64,000 bases of DNA, taken from Prunus persica (taxonomy: Eukaryota > Streptophyta > Magnoliopsida > Rosales > Rosaceae). Each line of letters opens with the position of its first letter. The stretch's first letter is position 1. The stretch is taken from positions 33,769,251 through 33,833,250 of the forward strand of contig NC_034009.1 of the NCBI RefSeq assembly GCF_000346465.2, written 5' to 3'. The notes beneath the pieces were generated by a model, which saw nothing but the letters and a program-made list of their open reading frames with translations, ran no database searches and was not told the DNA's origin. The position numbers were made by a program, and so were the translations under genes. Below, in pieces: positions 1 through 12,500 of the stretch.

Positions 1-105
1 GAAACCAAAGGGGCATGGAGCACCATGGAAGATGTTCTATTGTGTGAGTGTTGAGGCCAAATTAGTCATTGTATGATCATGGGCAATCAGATGAAATTCT
101 CTCAT

Positions 106-1018
106 ATGTGGAGAAAAATTCATGCCGAATTTTGTGAAAGATCAGGTTCGGCTTGTACGGAAATTGCTTTATCCAGTAGGTGAAATTTTTTTAATAAAGA
201 GTTTGGGAAATGGAGAGATGCGTTGGTAAAGGCGTGAGACAACCATAGAACGGGAAAAATCTTAGCAATGAGGTAAATTATTTGTAATTTCCATTTTATT
301 AATTTGAATGTCCTAATTTTTTATTTATTGTTTCTTGCATTTTCAATATTTTGTTAATGTTTCTTGCATTTCCAATATTTTGTTTATGTTTCTTGCATTT
401 CTAATATATTTTAAATGTTTCTTGCATTCTCAATTTTCTTTTAATAGATTATGCAAGCACAAATGTGGCTCAGTGTCACTGGGCAAGGCAAAAAATCTTT
501 CAACCATGACCAATGTTGGGAGGTGGTGAAGAATTGTTCGAGATTCAGAATTATTCCAACTGGTTCGACCGTTGTGCTGAACGAGATACCACTCCATGAT
601 TCAACGCCATCGGATTCGCCTTTGGATTCCCCGATGAGTCAAGACTCACCAATCCAAAAAGGTCCCAAGGCCTATTGGGAGAAAAGAGGCGAATGCCAAG
701 AGAGGAAGTATATCCAGCAATGATACTGCAAAATATTTGGATCAAATTGTAAGGAACGACACAATGAGAATTGAATTATACATGAAAAAAGATGTAGATG
801 AGAAGGTAATGAATGAAGAATATGAAAGAGAAAGGGAGTATGTACACAAACAAGACATTAAGAAGAAGGATCGGGAAACCATGGTCATGGATACGAGTCA
901 TATGTCCCCTAAAACAAAATAATTTTGGAAGATAGAACGAAGGGATGTTATGAGAAGGAGACTTTTCCGTGACGATGGACCTAGCAACACCGATTGGTTA
1001 AATGATCAAAACCATTAA
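106..1018 (+). pseudogene. Harbinger ORF1 (Myb/NAM-associated accessory protein), broken
   Basis: The translation from about 106 gives MWRKIHAEFCERSG, then after an apparent intron (about 275-450) FNHDQCWEVVKNCSRF. This matches the trihelix/NAM-associated proteins carried by plant Harbinger elements, which bind the element and assist the transposase. It is broken in several places. There are in-frame TGA codons at 181-183 (where family members have Trp) and 235-237 (an Arg CGA to TGA change). A frameshift lies between about 720 and 737, and an in-frame TAA at 920-922. The original frame can be followed to a TAA at 1016-1018, ending in a charged Glu/Lys/Arg-rich tail. The start of the gene is upstream of 106 in another frame and may be partly outside the window. 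No functional product is expected. Confidence 0.75.
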
Positions 1019-2482
1019 GTTAGTTTGCTTGTGTTTTATTTAATTGTATTTTAATATTTTGTATTAAAGTAGTTCCAATTATTGTCTTTTATTTAATTAG
1101 TTGTATTGCTTTTTTTTTGAGTGAATAAAGAAATCATTTAATAAAATACCTTTTTATTCAACATATTGCATACATCAAACAAAATATAATTAAAAAAAAC
1201 ACACAACCAAAGCATAAATAGCAAAAAACCACAACCAAAGCATAAATAAAAATATACCATGACAAAAGCATAAATAAAAATAAACCACAACCAAAGCATA
1301 ATTAAAAATAAAACTTCAACAAAGCATCTTCACTTCACTTCATTCACTTACATTGCCTCTCACCGCCTATAAATGCTCTATCAAGTCAACTTGATGTCGT
1401 TCATGGATATAAAACGATTGCATCTCTGCATATCGATCAATCATACAGTTCATGAAACGACCGTCCCTAACTAATGGTTCATGCTCCACTGGTTGTCCAT
1501 TTGGGCCTATGGACCTTTCATAAATTCTTGTCAATGTCGTGTTCATGGGATCCGGTTCGAACACTTATGGTGGATGATGCAAGTCATCATGATGCTTCTC
1601 AGCACCTCCTCATCAAACATACGTGCAGCACCCCTAATAATAGTTTACCGAGCTTGGAGGATACCAAAATACCTTTCGATATCTTTCTTGTAACCCTCTT
1701 GATAGGCAGAAAATAATTTTTCCTTCTTGGATCGGGAATGCGGAATTGATTTGACAAATGTGGTCCACCTCGGGTAGATGTTGTCTGCTAGATAATAGCC
1801 ATTTCAATAGACGGTATTGTTGATTTCATATGAGATATTCGGGGCTTCACTTTTCAAGACATCGTTGAATATCAGTGATTGACCTAGCACGTTCAAGTCG
1901 TTTTGCGATTCGGCAACTCCTAAAAGACATGCTAAACCCTTGTATCAAATCCAGCAATGGCTTCGAGGATGATACTTTTTTGCCTTTTCCTATTTCCATA
2001 ATCTCCTTGCCAGACAGTTGGGCAATTATTCCATTGCTAGTGCATACAGTCGATGCTTCCAATCATGCTTGAAAAAACCTCGAGCTTCGGCTTTCTGTAG
2101 AAGCCTTTGGAGGTCCCTAGGCGTAGGTTTGCGGAGGTAGTCCCTAGTGTAGAGAGTTTCCATTGCATCATAGAATCTGACCAAGCTCTTTAGAGTAATG
2201 GACTTCTTCATCCAAGCAATCTCATCCACTTGATCAGCAGATGAACCATACGCCATTCGTATGACAGCTGTAAGCTTTTTCTCCAGAAGAAGCCCCAAAA
2301 CCCCAGCAACATCACACTTTTAAACAAAGTATGCATCGTAATTGCAAACATCATGCATGACTTTATTGAACAATTGGGGTTGCATTCTATATCGCCTTAA
2401 AAAATGAACATCAGAGTACACATAATTTGGGATAAAGTAATCTTCCAAAAGATTCTTACCCCGAAAATGCATATGTTTGTCC

Positions 2483-3512
2483 TAGGGCTAGGCATCTATA
2501 GCCGAAATACCGAAACCGAACACTAACCATATCGTACCAAACCGGTTTCGTACCGTTTCGTTTGGGATTAGGCATTATTCGATATGATATCGTATCGTAG
2601 CATAGGAGTATGGCACGGTAGCGGTTCCAGGGATTTGGTATCGGTCAGTACCGTACTGAATACCTTAAGTTGTATAATTTTTTCCATTCTCTCGACTCAA
2701 CCTCGATCTCTCAAACATGCTATCTCACTCTCAGACTCTCTTAAACCATTCGAATAACTTATCTCCTCTATGCCCAGCTCTCTGTCTCTCTCTCTCAATC
2801 TTACTCGATTCAAGCTCTCTGTCTCTGTCTCTCAATAGCTGAAGAAGAACTTGATTAGTAAAAGAATAATTTGGCATAAAAAGCATTATCTCATCTAGTT
2901 GTAATCACAATTGAAATACAGGGAGTGGATAGCAGTTGAAGATGGGAACTTGATCAGTAAAAGTATAATTTGGCAGCAAATCATTATTTTAAGTAGATAC
3001 TGAAAATAGAAATCAAATTCTGATAAAACTCATGTGAAATAGTTGAACCTGCATGAAAATTTGGTTAAAAATTAACAGAAATGGAAAGAGACAAAAAAAG
3101 GGCTTGGGGTGAAAAGGAAAATCAAAATAGAAAACAAGACAAAAATAAAAAAGCAAATCTAAATAGATAACCCAGATGCCCTGAAGATGAGATATAACAA
3201 TAACTACCTAAATGACAACAAAAGCTTTGAACTTTGAATTAAACTCATCATAAAAGTTAAGGATTTTAATTCTCCCAGCAAAAGGGAGTAGGGGAATCCT
3301 GATTCAGGAAACTCAAAACCCTAAAACAACGGAAATGAACAGATAATCTAAGAAATTGATCTCAGAGAGCAAACAAAGAAGAACCCATAACAACAAAAGC
3401 ATAAAGAGCTTGAGATAGAGAAAAGTTAGAGACTTTGAGTGCCTGAGTGAGAGCAGAGTTGAAGAACAGTTGAAGCAGCCGCAAGCTGAAGGAATTGGAA
3501 AGTGAATGGGGT

Positions 3513-3565
<53 letters not shown>

Positions 3566-3757
3566 GTAAAGCTGCAAAATAGTGTCATTTTGGTACCGAA
3601 ATGGTACCGTTTCATACTGATACCGATTTGGCACGATATGGTATGGTACCAACTTTGGCAAACGATAATCTCATACTGTACCATACCAGTTTTAATTTTC
3701 GGTATCTGTAGTGGTACGAGCTCAATACCATACCGTACTGTACCATGCCTAGCCCTA
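2483..3757. mobile_element. Non-autonomous hAT-like element inserted in the Harbinger transposase gene
   Basis: The 1275-bp insert has perfect 13-bp terminal inverted repeats, TAGGGCTAGGCAT at the left and its reverse complement at 3745-3757. The TAGGG start is typical of plant hAT elements. Flanking 8-mers GTTTGTCC (2475-2482) and GTCTATCC (3758-3765) agree at 6 of 8 positions, which fits the 8-bp duplication made by hAT transposases with later mutation. Removing the insert restores the reading of the Harbinger transposase across the junction. No transposase reading frame is visible inside. The ends are packed with short GGTAC/ACCGAAAC-type motifs in both orientations. Confidence 0.78.
3514..3556. 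repeat. (GA)n microsatellite
   Basis: An uninterrupted GA dinucleotide run of about 43 bp lies inside the hAT-like element, followed by a GAAAGAGAGA tail. It is likely length-variable between individuals. Confidence 0.9.
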
Positions 3758-4063
3758 GTCTATCCACGTTCGGGCCACGACCGACTTGTGAACCACAGCG
3801 GCGACCTTGGCTTGGTAGATCGAGCAAACGCACTGCAATGGCAACTTGTTCATCTTCTTCTTGCTGCACTCTTTTTTTTTTCAGCTCGCCTACGCCTTTT
3901 TTCTTTAATTTCTCGTTCTTAATTCTCCAAGTATCTCCTCATGTCTAACATTGAGAGTTAAGTATGAAATCTAAAATTTGAGAAATGAAAAGATAGAGAA
4001 GATATGGTGTGAGAGGTACGAGTTGAGCCTCTGGTTTTATAGAGATATTTAGAAGATAGAGAT

Positions 4064-4310
4064 GACACGTGGCGCAATTTTAGAGGGTGAAAATCTTATT
4101 TGAGATTTGTATTTTATAATAAATATCGACACGTAGCACCCGAGAATCTTATCCTAAAATATTATCTGAAATTTGAGATTTGTATTTTATCATAAATATC
4201 GACACGTAGCAACCGAGAATCTTATCTAAAAATCTTATCCGAAAAAGTAATTCAAATTATGAGTTATGAATTTTATAATAAATATTGACATGTGGAAACC
4301 GAAAATCTTC
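4064..4310. repeat. Spaced subterminal repeats of the Harbinger element
   Basis: Four related blocks start with GACACGTGG, GACACGTAG, GACACGTAG and GACATGTGG at 4064, 4128, 4201 and 4287. Each is followed by an ACCGAGAATCTTATC-like segment and an ATTTTATAATAAATAT segment. Spacing is 64, 73 and 86 bp. In Harbinger elements such subterminal repeats are usually recognition sites for the element's own proteins. The ACGTG cores also resemble G-box/ABRE sites, so they could recruit host bZIP factors. That function is inferred. Confidence 0.6.
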
Positions 4311-4787
4311 TCCAAATTAATTGTTTAGGTTATTATTATTTAAAAAAAAAAAAAAAAACTAAAAGTGAATAGTATTTGCCCTTTGCCATGACAATGGGTA
4401 GAAACACACCTTGTCTTTTGCAAGGGCTGCTACTATTCAGGTAAATAGTAACAACCCTTGCCTTACCCTTGCCCTTTGCCATGGCAAATTGGTGGAAGTG
4501 CTATATTGGGCTGTTTGATTTTCAAGCCCAATAAAAAGATGACTATTTGGATATGTTTTGTAATGTGACAACTTAGGATTGTTTGGAGAACTGACATGCC
4601 GTCTCTATGATCAATACACCCTATTTGAAAAAGCCCATTAATTGGATCCATGCCTAATAAAAAACGATGATATTTTTAATTTTTTTTTAATAACTGAAGT
4701 AATTAAGAGCATTTACCCATTCATTTAAGGTCATGTGTTTGAATCTTCCTCCCTCGAATATCTCTTGTATAAAAAAAAGATTTATTA

Positions 4788-5127
4788 CCCGTTTGACATT
4801 GCTTATTTGGGGTGATAAGTGATTTTTTAAAATTTTTGGGAAGCCCAACCTGTTTGGTAAACTGTGAGAAAATCACTTATTGTTAAAAATTGCTGTGAGA
4901 GAAATCTATAAGGGAAAACAGCTAACGTGGTGCTTTTATTTATGATTATGCAGGAATTAGTTTCGAAGAGTAGCTGGGTTTAATGATTAATTGGCAATCA
5001 TTTTTTGATTATGAGTAAAATCAATACCAACAACACTTTTAACAAAAATTTACCAAACGTCAAACTACTCTCTCACAACAAATTTGACAGCGATTATGTT
5101 CACAACACAGCAATGCCAAACTGGCCC
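4788..5127. mobile_element. Tourist-like (Harbinger-type) MITE
   Basis: This is a 340-bp AT-rich element without coding potential. The left end reads CCCGTTTGACATTGCT and the right end, read inward on the minus strand, GGGCCAGTTTGGCATTGCT, so the inverted repeats match in the GTTTGRCATTGCT core. It is flanked by TTA on both sides (4785-4787 and 5128-5130), the 3-bp duplication typical of PIF/Harbinger MITEs. It resembles the element at 29852-30201 in its GGGCC(N)GTTTG end. Confidence 0.75.
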
Positions 5128-6424
5128 TTATAAAATCATTGAGGGGAGTTGAAGCCAGAAAAAATATAGTAAAAATTTTGTACTTCTGCCTAATAGGTAA
5201 AAGCATACATGAGAATAAATGATTTTTTGTATAAATTTAAAAAAATGCATAGTAATTAATGATTGAAGTATTATTGATCCAAAAGTGTCACGACCATATA
5301 ATTAAGGTTTATTGATCCTAAACTATATTATTAACGATCGGAAGTTCATATGAGTTGGTATTACGCCAATGTATACGTATAACTATGAATGAATGGGTAT
5401 GAAGGTTTCAAACGTAAGACTTAGTTTAATGACATATTGATCCAAAGTAATACATGAGTTTGCACAATGGGTTTTTTTTTTTACCATAATACCCTTGTGA
5501 ACTTTAAATATAAATTTCACATTAGTTCTTGATTTTTTGTTTTGTTTGAAATATGTTGTTTTCCAATTGTTTGGGTGGTGGTGAAGTTTCAACATGGTTT
5601 CATAATAGTAGAGATTTTTAAGTACCTTCCATGGCTTTTGGAAAATATTTTCCATACCTTAATAGTTTACTGAAATATATAAAAATTCAAAGATAACCCC
5701 TTTTCTTTTATGAGGATTTTAAATATAACTCAAATTCTTTATTTGCAAATCATTGCTTGCGTGTTAAAATTTAATATGAATAGAGAAAAACAAACCTAAG
5801 TAATAGTCGACTCGAATTTATATGAAACGTTTTTAGTGGTTCCAAACGCATTCTCCGTAGTCTCTTCTTATTTCCAAAAGTTTCGTCGCTCGCACGCACA
5901 AATCGTGTCGCGAAAAAGCCTTCGTCAATACTTTTTTTCTTTTCTATAATTTATATTTCCTTTTATTTCACAATTTTTAATTTCTCCCGCGGCGCACTTT
6001 ATAGAGCCGACCTTCCCAGTTCTACGGCGAGAAGCTAACGTGCGCACCTCACACTCTTCGACAAATCCATTAACGCCACCGTGCTGGAGCTTCAGCGAGC
6101 ACAGGTCTGACATCCCCAACCCATCTCCCTTCCTCTCATTAGGGCTTAGTATCTATATTAAAAACCCTAGGTAGATTTTGTATTTTTAATTCCTTTTCCT
6201 TTTTTTTTTTTCAATGTTAGATTTTATCGATTAAGGACTTAAAGTAGAGACAAGCCATTGACAGAAGGTGGATAAGAGCGTACTCATTGGCAGAAACTTA
6301 TCAAGGATTTGATTTGGCATCATATTTGTGAATATCTGCGATTTGATGGGTATTGGGATTTCTAGGCGTGGTCTCAAATTTTCGCTATTGTAGTTGAATT
6401 GCTTGGGGAGAGTGCATGCGAAAC
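5128..6424. other. Intergenic region and probable promoter/5' leader of the LDL3-type gene
   Basis: AT-rich spacer with no coding frame I can support up to about 5900. From about 6000 the base composition becomes more mixed, and the region to 6424 is probably promoter plus transcribed leader of the downstream demethylase gene. I did not find a clear TATA box or fix a transcription start. Confidence 0.4.
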
Positions 6425-6529
6425 ATGAGCTTTAATTTTTTGAGAATAGAGAAGTGGAAGGTGATGATTGGTTTCCCCGATTTGGGCACTGAAGCTGGGC
6501 TAGGGTTACGGAAGACTGTATTCTCTTGA
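6425..6529 (+). promoter_or_regulatory. Upstream ORF in the leader of the LDL3-type gene
   Basis: An ATG at 6425 opens a 34-codon frame (MSFNFLRIEK... to ...RKTVFS) that closes with TGA at 6527-6529. That is 17 nt before the main ATG at 6547, in a different frame. If the leader is transcribed unspliced here, ribosomes would have to reinitiate after a very short distance or scan past this ATG. That would lower translation of the main protein. The ORF is seen directly; its regulatory effect is inferred. Confidence 0.45.
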
Positions 6530-6546
6530 AAGCTACGGTTAACAAA

Positions 6547-9500
6547 ATGGACGGAGAGGAGAAGAAGTCTGGATTTAAGCGAAGATCTAAGTTAATCGAG
6601 GCTAATATTAATTCAGATGATGATGAGCCAATTGGGTCACTGTTGAAGTTGAAGAGGCAGCGAAACCCTAAGAAGGTTAAGCCACGGTTAGAGGGTGTCA
6701 GCGAAAGGAGTAGGAAGGTTGAGGACGAAGAAGAGGATTTGGGGGGGCTGGATGATACCTTGGCAAGTTTGAGGAAGAAGTTGAAGGGTCCTAAGAAAGA
6801 TTCTGGGGCTGGAACTATTAGGGGAAGGGATGTTGTACAGTCTTTGGACCGGTCCTCTAATGGGCCTGTGGAGGATGGGGGGTTGGATGAAAAATCAGTG
6901 TCAATGGTGCTAGAGAAAGGTCCGGTCATGGTTGATGATGGATCTGATGTGACTATCGATATGGAGGTAGAAAACAAGCTTAAGGGAAAGGGAAAGAGAC
7001 CCAAGGTTTCTGAGTCTCGGGGATATGGGGAAGGTTCTAATAGCTCTTTGGATCATCATCCAGAAGATTCATTATCAGCAATTTTCCGGAAGGCACAATC
7101 TGGTTTTACTAAGAAGTCTCGTACCTCTTCGAGTCCTAAAGAAAATAATGGTTCTCAGGTTTTGGAGGATGGATTGAACCCTAGTTCGGAAGGTGTTACA
7201 GGAAACACCATGCCTGTGATGAACAATGAAGCCATAGTGGATCCTTATGGTTCAAATTTTCAAGAGGGGCCATGCAACTCTGATAAAGTTAATGATGGAG
7301 ACAGCAAACATTTGACACATAAAACACATACTTTTGAGGACGGATTGAAGCACTGCTCTATGGTAGACTTAAGTACTCTGACGAAGTATGATGTAGAAAG
7401 GCATAATTCGATTCCTTGTCCAAAACAGATGGAAGATGTGCATGGGGTTGGTGACCGTGACTCCAAAGGAGGTTTTACTGATGCCTTCTGCATTGAGTCG
7501 AAGGATGTTTTGGATATGTCCGAGGACAAACGCTTGGTGTCCTCATCACATCTACCACAGAATTCCTTGACATTCCATGTGAAGATGGAAGATGAGCTTG
7601 ATTCTGATCGATGTCAAAACTTTTCCGAGCATACTCAACATCCGTTGTGTAGCTTTGCTTCTGGCACACTGAAGATGGAAGAAACTCACAATATTTGTAA
7701 TGGTCAAATTTCTTGCACTGAGGAGCCAGGCCTTGCTTCACATTCTTTGCCGGAGGAAAAGGCTGTAATAGCTGATAGACGGTTATCTTCTCTTGATATC
7801 ACTTCTAGTAGAGCCCAAAAACTTGGCTATGCTAACCAGTTGAATCACCAAGGGGAATCCTTTGAAACCTGTGTCCATTCAAACAAATCTACTGCTCCCA
7901 TCCAGAAGGGCAGCTCTGCTATACGTCAAGATCTATCCTCTGATGAAGCATCCAAAGAGAGAAATGGTCCAAATCATGATTATCTCATCATTGATGAAGA
8001 AGCTGATGGAGCCTCTCCGCCTCTGTGTACATATGAAAATGAGAGTTGCCCAGAAGACACAGTATCTCTACCTGATGTCGAAAACAAAGACACTAAGCTG
8101 TCAGCTGTCCAGCGTGTAGTGCGCAATGTTAGAAAGCGTAGGCATGGAGACATGGCTTATGAGGGGGATGCTGATTGGGAGGTCTTGATAAATGATCAAG
8201 GTCTGGATAGTGACAATTCATTTAGAACAAGAGTGAAGTTTGATTCCTCTTCAAGTATTGGTACAGAGGCTGAAAGTGGCGAGGCTGCAGCAGTGTCTGC
8301 TGGTCTTAAAGCTCATGCAGTTGGTCCTGTTGAGAAGATCAAATTCAAGGAGATCTTGAAGCGCAGAGGTGGGATTCAAGACTATTTGGAATGCAGGTTA
8401 GTTATTAATTCTGAGACCCTCCTGTAAAATAACACCGGGTGTGTCATTTGAGTTGTATGCTTACTAGACACTAATGTTAGCTGCTACTTTTTTTTTATTT
8501 TACTTTGAAACTCTTGCTAATATTTAAATCTTTTGGTTTTCTGTTACATCCTACTAATGTTAAAAGTTCCGTTTGTCCTTAGAGGGTCTGATTTTTCTTT
8601 TAAAATTTTGATGCTGCTTATTATTATTATTATTATTTTTTGCATTATTGGCAGTTGCTTCAGATTTGTTCCTTCTTTAAGTCATCTTGTCCAATTTTTT
8701 GAGTTCTGGTCTTCTATTCTATTTGAATGAAACTCTCATCCATTTTTCAATGAAGATCCCAAATTAATTTCCTGTGGTTTAGTTGTCTTGTCTGCCTTGG
8801 TAAGCTCTATGTAGTTCGGTAATTTATTCCTTGGTGCAATACAGGAATCAGATCCTTGCTCTGTGGAGTAAAGATGTTAGTCGAATTTTGCCTCTCACAG
8901 ACTGTGGGGTAACAGATACGGCTTGTGCTGGTGAACCACCTCGTGCTTCCCTAATTAGGGATATTTATGCATTTCTTGATCTCAGTGTAAGTTTGTAACG
9001 TAATCTATGGATTTTTTTGTATGTTCCCTTGTACCCTCATTTCTTGCCAAGATTGATCAGTATCCTCATTCTTTTTCTATTCTTCTTTTTTTCATTAGTT
9101 CTTATACTTGCATTTCATATAGTATCAGCTTGTCTCGTTTTTTAAATGTATCAAAACTTGGACAGGGCTATATAAATGTTGGAATTGCTTGCGAGAAGGA
9201 TAAAGCAGAACCTGGTTCTAAACATGACTACAAAATTTTAAGAGAAAAAAATTTCGAGGAAATTTCTGGAGTTTCAGTTGCTGATTCAGAGGATGGAGTT
9301 TCCTTTATCATTGGCCAGGTTAAGAGTTCAAAAACTTCAGTTGATGTGAAGAATGGTGTTCTAATTGAGAACGAAAACGTGACGCGGAGAGCCACAAATG
9401 ACAATGGACTTATTACAGCTGTGGAATTGGCATTATCAAATGCAACAAACCATGTTGATTGCAATTCTGCTTACCAGGAAAACAGTAGTGGTGATGCAAG

Positions 9501-12500
9501 GCTACAAAATAGATTAGACAATATGGATTTTTCAAGTAGTGATCCAACTGGTGACGCATTGGGTGGTGGAGCTGTCCCTGTTGCTACTCCAGAGATGAAG
9601 AATGTATCGCATAGTATTCAGTCTGCATCACATGATCATGCAGTGAGGAATAGTAATCCGCAATGTGGTCCAGAAGTCAGAATGGAAATCATTGTCATAG
9701 GTGCTGGTCCTGCTGGCTTAACTGCTGCACGCCACTTGCAACGCCAGGGTTTTTCCGTCACTATACTGGAAGCTAGGAGTAGAATAGGGGGTCGTGTTTA
9801 CACAGACCGGTCATCTTTATCAGTTCCAGTGGATCTTGGTGCTAGCATTATAACTGGTGTTGAGGCTGATTGGGCAACTGAAAGACGACCAGATCCTTCC
9901 TCATTAGTTTGCGCTCAGTTGGGCCTTGAATTGACTGTATTAAACAGTGATTGCCCTCTTTATGATATAACAACTGGTGCCAAAGTTCCTGCCGATCTGG
10001 ATGAAGCTTTGGAAGCAGAGTTCAACAGCCTTCTTGATGACATGGTATTGCTTGTTGCCCAGGAGGGGGAACATGCCATGAGAATGTCTCTAGAGGAAGG
10101 TTTAGAATATGCCCTTAAGAGGCGGCGTATGGCACAAACAGGGACTAGTGTTAAAGAAAAAGAACTGCATGAGCAAGAGCTTTTGAGTCCTCTTGAGAGA
10201 AGGGTTATGGATTGGCATTTTGCTAACTTGGAATATGGTTGTGCTGCTCTGCTGAAGGAAGTATCTCTCCCCAACTGGAACCAAGATGATGTTTATGGTG
10301 GCTTTGGAGGAGCTCATTGTATGATTAAAGGGGGTTACAGCACTGTTGTTGAGTCTCTTGGAGAAGGACTTTGCATTCACTTGAATCATGTAGTTACTGA
10401 TATTTCATATGGCATCAAGGATGCTGGATTAAATACTAACCAGTGTAACAAAGTCAAAGTTTCCACATCAAATGGCAATGATTTTTTAGGTGATGCTGTC
10501 TTGATTACAGTACCTCTTGGGTGCTTAAAAGCAGAAACCATAAAGTTTTCGCCACCATTGCCCCATTGGAAACATTCTTCCATCCAGCAGCTTGGGTTTG
10601 GAGTTCTTAATAAAGTAGTTTTGGAATTTCCGGATGTCTTTTGGGATGACTCCGTTGATTACTTTGGAGCTACTGCTGAGGAAACAGACCTGAGGGGACA
10701 GTGCTTTATGTTCTGGAATATCAGGAAAACTGTTGGGGCTCCTGTTCTCATAGCTTTATTGGTTGGTAAGGCAGCTATTGATGGCCAAAATATGAGCTCT
10801 TCTGATCATGTTAACCATGCATTAGTGGTTCTTCGCAAATTGTTTGGAGAAGCTTCAGTACCTGACCCTGTTGCATCAGTTGTAACAGATTGGGGTAGGG
10901 ATCCCTTCAGCTATGGTGCCTACTCATATGTTGCTGTTGGAGCTTCTGGAGAAGACTATGATATATTAGGGAAGCCTGTTGAGAACTGCTTATTTTTTGC
11001 TGGTGAAGCTACCTGCAAGGAGCATCCTGACACTGTTGGTGGTGCAATGATGAGTGGACTTCGGGAGGCAGTGCGCATAATTGACATACTGACTACTGGA
11101 AATGATCACACAGCAGAAGTAGAGGCAATTGAGGCTATACAGAGACAGTCAGACTCTGAAAGGGATGAAGTTAGGGACATAACAAGGAGACTAGATGCAG
11201 TTGAACTTTCCAATGTCCTTTACAAGAACAGGGAAGCCCTACTCCAGGACATGTTCTTTAACTCAAAAACCACTAAAGGAAGGTTGCATCTGGTCAAAGA
11301 GTTGTTGAGTCTTCCTGTTGAAACCTTGAAGTCCGTTGCTGGAACCAAAGAAGGGCTGACTACACTCAACTCGTGGATACTGGTAATTTTGCATTTATAC
11401 TGTATTATCTATCATTCAATGAAGATGAATTTAAAATATGTTCATGTATATTTTCTTAGCCGTTGACAGCATCTAATGTTTGTTTACTTAGACAAATTTT
11501 CTGAGGATATAAATTTTGTAATTATAACAGGACTCGATGGGGAAGGCCGGAACTCAACTATTGCGGCATTGTGTTAGGCTCCTTGTGCTTGTTTCAACAG
11601 ACCTACTGGCTGTGCGCTTGTCTGGTATCATCTCCTTATTCTGGATATATATCTACTGGCTTTCCTATGTGCATGAAGATGTGTGCCCAGTGAGCTAAAT
11701 GCGAGTGTGTGTTGAAAATAATAGTTAAATTATTTTCTGCTTCTTTATGCTTTTGAACCATGGTGGTTGTAGGTTGTTTCAACTGGATGCTTTGAATTAT
11801 CTGTACTTCCATTGTCAAACTAGTGCATGCTCATTTCACGTGTGTAGAATTGCAGAGTCTAGTTCAAGATCTGAAAGTCATGTATATTGCAAGTTTCAAT
11901 TGCATATGCATAATATACACGTGTACTGTATACAACACACATGTGAATGCAGATACATATGCATAATCATTGCATAAAAATAAGTTTGTCAACTTTTCTT
12001 CTTGTTGAAGAATGTGATGTTTAAAATGTGTTTCTTTAAAGTCACTTAATCTCTCTATTTGTTGGTGCAGGCATAGGTAAAACTGTAAAAGAAAAAGTTT
12101 GTGTACATACTAGCCGTGATATACGTGCGATAGCAAGTCAGCTGGTCAGTGTGTGGCTTGAAGTTTTTCGCAAGGAAAAAGCTTCTAATGGTGGATTGAA
12201 ATTGTCAAGGCAAGCAGCTGCAGTAGATTCATTTAAGAGAAAACCAATCAGAGATCCATCTTCTGGAAAGCCACCTCTACATACGTTTCATGGTGCTCTG
12301 GAGCACAAAGGAAGCTTGCAGGATTCAGCATCCACTGCAAACCATTTGCCTTTGAACGCTGTTAAGAAAGTGAATGGCAAAGCCATTAAAATTGAAGCAG
12401 TAAATTCCTCAAAATTGGAAATCAATTCATCAAGGTCTCGAGGTTCAACGGGCAGACCAGATACTAAGCTAGAGGTGAACAACTTTGTTATGACAGAAGC

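Larger units (their letters stand above)
1367..3869 (-). pseudogene. PIF/Harbinger DDE transposase, broken and split by a hAT insertion
   Basis: Read on the minus strand, pieces match plant Harbinger transposases in order. The N-terminal part (3758-3869) ends in GSQVGRGPNVDR. It continues after the inserted hAT element with HFRGKNLLEDYFIP and RRYRMQPQLFNKV (2330-2480). The core follows: a segment near AYGSSADQVDEIAWM (2026-2298), the block with SQNDLNVL, and GYYLADNIYPRWTTFVKSIP (about 1740-1800). The C-terminal DRYAEMQSFYIHERHQVDLIEHL part ends at 1367. Lesions seen are a stop at 2320-2322 (a likely Gln CAA to TAA change), frame changes near 2030-2060 and around 1800, and the 1.27 kb insertion at 2483-3757. 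The gene would have encoded the nuclease that cuts and inserts the element. Confidence 0.82.
1..4490. mobile_element. Degenerate PIF/Harbinger DNA transposon, left end outside window
   Basis: Two convergent broken genes mark this stretch. On the plus strand is a Harbinger ORF1 (Myb/NAM-associated DNA-binding accessory protein); on the minus strand is a DDE transposase of the plant PIF/Harbinger type. Both are needed in active members of this superfamily, so this copy is dead. The right part (about 4060-4310) carries spaced subterminal repeats. A stretch rich in GCAAGGG/CCCTTGC around 4380-4490 looks like the right terminal region, but I could not define the exact terminus or the target duplication because the left end is not in the window. 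A hAT-type element (2483-3757) is inserted in the transposase gene. The right boundary is an estimate. Confidence 0.75.
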
